This document shows, piece after piece, positions 60,698-64,000 of a stretch of DNA of 64,000 nucleotides. Within the stretch, counting starts at the first letter, position 1; each line of letters starts with the position of its first letter. The notes beneath the pieces are model-generated. The model was given only the letters and a program-made list of their open reading frames with translations. It had not been told where the DNA came from and ran no database searches. The position numbers and the translations under genes are program-made. The stretch is taken from positions 36,030 through 100,029 of the forward strand of contig JACNLC010000050.1 of the NCBI GenBank assembly GCA_014381725.1, given 5' to 3'. The DNA is from Fidelibacterota bacterium (GTDB lineage: Bacteria > Fidelibacterota > Marinisomatia > SCGC-AAA003-L08 > JACNLC01).

Positions 60698-61814
60698 TGT
60701 ACATAATTAGTTGTGCAACCCGATTTGAAGCTCCAGAACCACCAAGTGCAGTTTTTACATTTTGGATTTCCTCCGCTAGAGAGTTTCGATAATCTTCATC
60801 TAATAAAATTTTAGATACACTTTTACTAATATTTTCTGTAGTTGCATTATCTTGAAGAAGCTCTGGAAAGACTTCTTTATTAGCAATTAAATTAACCAAA
60901 CCAGCAAAAGGAACTTTAACTATAAGTTTTGAAATCAACCAAGATATTGTTGACAATTTATAAACAATCACTGATGGAGTTTCATAAACTGCTGCTTCCA
61001 GTGTTGATGTCCCTGAAGCAACAATCGCTACATCTGCAATCTCTAACGCAGAGATTGGGTTTTTCTGTTCGATTTTTATATTACTCAAATCATAATTTTG
61101 AGAAATTTCATTTAGGTCAAATTCTTTGGCTAAACCGAGTATAATTTGTAAATCTGATATTTCTTTTTTAACAAGCAATGCGCTATCTAAAAACAATTTT
61201 AGATGACGGTGCAGCTCTTGTTTTCTGCTCCCAGGGAAAAGAGTTAATATAGGTTTCTTTTGATCTATGGAAAGTTCGTTTGCGATTACTTCTCGTTTTG
61301 CAGGAACATATTGATCTAAAATTGGATGCCCTACATATTCTACTTCAAGCCCTCTTTCACGATACCAATCTTTTTCAAATGGTAGGATTACAATCATTTT
61401 ATCAACATACTTCTTGATAGTCTTAATTCGGTTTTCTTTCCACGCCCAAATTTGAGGACTGATGTAGTAAATAATCGGAATGTTAGATATTTTTTTTAGC
61501 TCTTTTGCAAGCCGAAGGTTGAAACCCGGATAATCAATGAGTATAATTTTATCAGGAGGATTAGAAATAATATGCTTAACAACAGTTTTCTTTGCATTTT
61601 TTAGAAATTTCAGATGACGAATTACTTCAGTAAATCCCATAATGGCCATTTGATCAGAACTGAAAAGCTGGTCTTGCCCAAGAGCTTTCATATTATGCCC
61701 ACCAATTCCAGCAAAATTTATATCCGAATTAATACTCAACATTTCCTTCATTAAAGAAGCACCATGTGTATCGGCCGACGGTTCACCTGCAATAATAAAA
61801 TAATTTTGTGTCAT
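60687..61814 (-). CDS. lpxB: Lipid-A-disaccharide synthase
   Basis: 'IIAGEPSADTHGASLM', 'DYPGFNLRLAKELKK', 'YYISPQIWAWKENRIKTIKKYVD', 'LFPGSRKQEL'. Confidence 0.96.
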   Translation of the reverse strand: MTQNYFIIAGEPSADTHGASLMKEMLSINSDINFAGIGGHNMKALGQDQLFSSDQMAIMGFTEVIRHLKFLKNAKKTVVKHIISNPPDKIILIDYPGFNLRLAKELKKISNIPIIYYISPQIWAWKENRIKTIKKYVDKMIVILPFEKDWYRERGLEVEYVGHPILDQYVPAKREVIANELSIDQKKPILTLFPGSRKQELHRHLKLFLDSALLVKKEISDLQIILGLAKEFDLNEISQNYDLSNIKIEQKNPISALEIADVAIVASGTSTLEAAVYETPSVIVYKLSTISWLISKLIVKVPFAGLVNLIANKEVFPELLQDNATTENISKSVSKILLDEDYRNSLAEEIQNVKTALGGSGASNRVAQLIMYNEN

Positions 61815-61831
61815 AGACTTCGTAGTTTAAA

Positions 61832-62815
61832 TTACTTCTCTATAATATTCTGAATTTCGATTGCTAAATGAAGAGCGTCAGTTGCATTTTTACCATCAAC
61901 ATCAGGAATTTTTTCAAGCGAAATTGATTCAATAAAATGTTCCAACTCCAGCCGAAGAGCATTAGCTGGTTTTACTTCTGGCTTTACATACCAAACGACC
62001 TTTTCTTCATGTCCGTCAAAAGGGAATACCTGTGTGTTTTTTGGAGCTGTAATATTTTTATCATGCGTTTCATACATTTCAACAATACCCTCTAAAAAAT
62101 CTACTGTTACATAAGTATTTTCTTGGAATAATCGCATTTTTCTCATTTTCTTTTGAGAAATTCTGCTAGCTGTAAGGTTGGCAATGCATCCATTTTGGAA
62201 TTCAATTCTAGCATTTGCAATATCTTCCGAAGTAGAAGCAACTTTAACTCCGCTTGCCCTAATTTCCGTAACTTTAGATTTTACTAAAGACAGAACAATC
62301 TCAATATCGTGAATCATTAAATCTAGGACAACTGGCACATCAATTCCGCGTGGATTAAATGGAGCTAACCTGTGAGATTCGATAAACATAGGAGAAATAT
62401 GCTGTTTATCTAACGCAAGAAATGCAGGATTAAATTGTTCTATATGTCCAACTTGAATAATTTTTTTATTTTTACTAGACATTTCCAGGAGATTTTGTGC
62501 CTCTTCTACGGTTTGAGTAATAGGTTTTTCTATAAAAAGATGGCATCCTGCACTTAAAGCTTTTTGGGCTACTAAGTGATGTGTGCTTGTTGGCGTGGCA
62601 ATCGAAACAGCATCACATTTCCTCAACAAATCATCAATATCAGAAAATGCTTTTACTGAATAATCGTTACTAATTTTAGATAATCGATTTTTATCCGAAT
62701 CGTAAATTCCAACAACTATAGAATTTTCAATTTGCTGAAGTTGTTGGACATGATAATTCCCAAGATATCCAACGCCAATTACACCTATTTTTACTTGATT
62801 AGAGGTTTTATCCAT
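61832..62815 (-). CDS. Gfo/Idh/MocA family oxidoreductase
   Basis: 'GVIGVGYLGNYHVQQLQQ', 'ISIATPTSTHHLVAQKAL'-like, 'HLFIEKPITQTVEEA'. Confidence 0.92.
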   Translation of the reverse strand: MDKTSNQVKIGVIGVGYLGNYHVQQLQQIENSIVVGIYDSDKNRLSKISNDYSVKAFSDIDDLLRKCDAVSIATPTSTHHLVAQKALSAGCHLFIEKPITQTVEEAQNLLEMSSKNKKIIQVGHIEQFNPAFLALDKQHISPMFIESHRLAPFNPRGIDVPVVLDLMIHDIEIVLSLVKSKVTEIRASGVKVASTSEDIANARIEFQNGCIANLTASRISQKKMRKMRLFQENTYVTVDFLEGIVEMYETHDKNITAPKNTQVFPFDGHEEKVVWYVKPEVKPANALRLELEHFIESISLEKIPDVDGKNATDALHLAIEIQNIIEK

Positions 62816-62887
62816 AACGAAATTTAACCATAACAGATAACTTAGAAAGAATGAAATCTATACAAGCATCAAGTTCAGTATATTTTA

Positions 62888-63232
62888 ATGACATCAACCA
62901 CACATCAATGCGAGCAGTTGAAAGATCCAACCGCACACGCAGAAATGATTGCCATCACCTCCGCATCAAACACACTTAGCAACTGGAGATTAACCGATTG
63001 TGAATTGTATGTTACTAAAGAACCTTGTCCAATGTGTGCCGGTGCAATTATGAATTCACGGATTTCTTATGTTGGATTTGGAGTTTACGATGAGCAATCA
63101 GGATGTTGTGGCTCATTATATCAATTATGCAGAGAACCACGATTTAATCATCAATCTGTTGTGCAGGGAGGATTACTTGAAGATGAATGCATGGAATTTC
63201 TTGATCAATTCTTTCAAAAGAAGAGAAAGTAA
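62888..63232 (+). CDS. tadA: tRNA adenosine deaminase-like (TadA) lacking the N-terminal ~45 aa
   Basis: 'HQCEQLKDPTAHAEMIAITSASNTLSNWRL…VTKEPCPMCAGAIMNSRISYVGFGVYDEQSGCCGS'; the expected N-terminal '…PVGAVIV…GHN' portion is absent. Confidence 0.8.
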   Translation: MTSTTHQCEQLKDPTAHAEMIAITSASNTLSNWRLTDCELYVTKEPCPMCAGAIMNSRISYVGFGVYDEQSGCCGSLYQLCREPRFNHQSVVQGGLLEDECMEFLDQFFQKKRK

Positions 63233-63244
63233 AATTAACAAGAG

Positions 63245-63337
63245 GGAGAGGTGGCAGAGTTGGTTGAATGCGACGGCCTCGAAAGTCGTTGTTTCGTTTT
63301 GGCGGAACCAAGGGTTCGAATCTCTTCCTCTCCGCCA
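63245..63337 (+). tRNA. tRNA-Ser(CGA) with encoded CCA
   Basis: ggagaggtggcagag…cctcgaaagtcg…variable arm…ggttcgaatctcttcctctccgcca; acceptor GGAGAGG/CCTCTCC pairs; anticodon CGA. Confidence 0.95.
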
Positions 63338-63479
63338 GTTACGGTTTTAGTACCTTACAACTATTAGTATTTTTTACTAATAGAAAATGTTTGTATATTA
63401 TATATGATAATTCAATAGTATTATTCGTTTCAATAAAAAGGAGTTTAACATGAAAACAATGAAAAAGGAGAACCAAAAA

Positions 63480-64000
63480 TGAAAAAAAGTAGAATAAAAC
63501 TCGTAACAATAATAGTGTTAGCAGTAGTAATGCTCGTTAGCTGTGATGGTAACACAATGACCGACATAGACGGCAACACCTACCAAACTATACAAATTGG
63601 CACCCAAATTTGGACTACGACAAACCTGAAAGTAACCCACTACCGCAATGGCGATGCAATACTAACAGGTTATAGTAATTCAGAATGGTCAGATTTAGAT
63701 GATACAGAAACAGGTGCTTATGCAGTTTATGACAATAATGAGACCAATGCAGATACTTATGGTTATTTATATAATTGGTATGCCGTGGACGACAGACGAA
63801 ACATAGCTCCTGAAGGTTGGCATATACCATCAGATCAAGAATGGCAGATATTGGTTGATTTCTTGGGTGAGAGTGTAGCCGCTGGAAAGATGCAAGAGAC
63901 AGGCACAGAGCATTGGGACAGCCCAAACAGCAGCGCCACCAATGAAAGTGGCTTCACAGCCCTTCCTGGTGGTTACCGTAATAACTATAATGGTAATTAC
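63480..64000 (+). CDS. FISUMP-domain lipoprotein (3' end outside window)
   Basis: 'MKKSRIKLVTIIVLAVVMLVSCDGNTMTDIDGNTYQTIQIGTQIWTTTNLKVTHYRNGD…PEGWHIPSDQEWQILVDFLG'; no stop before the window end, so absent from the ORF track. Confidence 0.88.

Noticed and set aside
63615-63926. 103-aa minus-strand ORF at the window end
   Set aside because: Antisense to the FISUMP lipoprotein, which reads clearly on the plus strand.

Overview
The window looks like a chromosomal segment of an AT-rich, Gram-negative bacterium of the FCB type. The evidence is T9SS-like C-terminal sorting tails ('YPNPFNP...'), lipid A genes (lpxB, lpxK) and a FISUMP lipoprotein; the taxonomic call is inference. Most of it is ordinary housekeeping: glyS tail, coaBC, dapF, rlmN, ychF, an aspartate/threonine/methionine amino acid cluster, queF, ssb, a two-component system, dnaA, lpxK/lpxB and tRNA-Ser(CGA). 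There are also several very large secreted proteins and an arsenic-resistance trio (acr3-arsF-arsG). The most unusual part is the accessory islet at about 2.0-5.9 kb. It holds two solitary 36-nt repeats (4035-4070 and 5782-5817) whose 3' 20 nt, AAATTTCTACTGTTGTAGAT, is the Cas12a (type V-A) crRNA handle. Each repeat sits at the exact right boundary of a duplicated ~298-bp unit (about 93% identical by eye) and is followed by unrelated, spacer-like sequence. No cas gene is visible in the window. The islet also contains a RhuM-family gene, a fragment resembling the C-terminal tail of an MmeI-like DNA methyltransferase, and two uncharacterised genes. Secondary points of interest are palindrome-bounded insertions in the Asp/Thr/Met operon that supply the stop codons of the upstream genes, a DHQ dehydratase-like protein lacking the usual catalytic residues, an N-terminally truncated TadA, a PNGase F-like secreted enzyme and a 44-nt repeat upstream of two genes.
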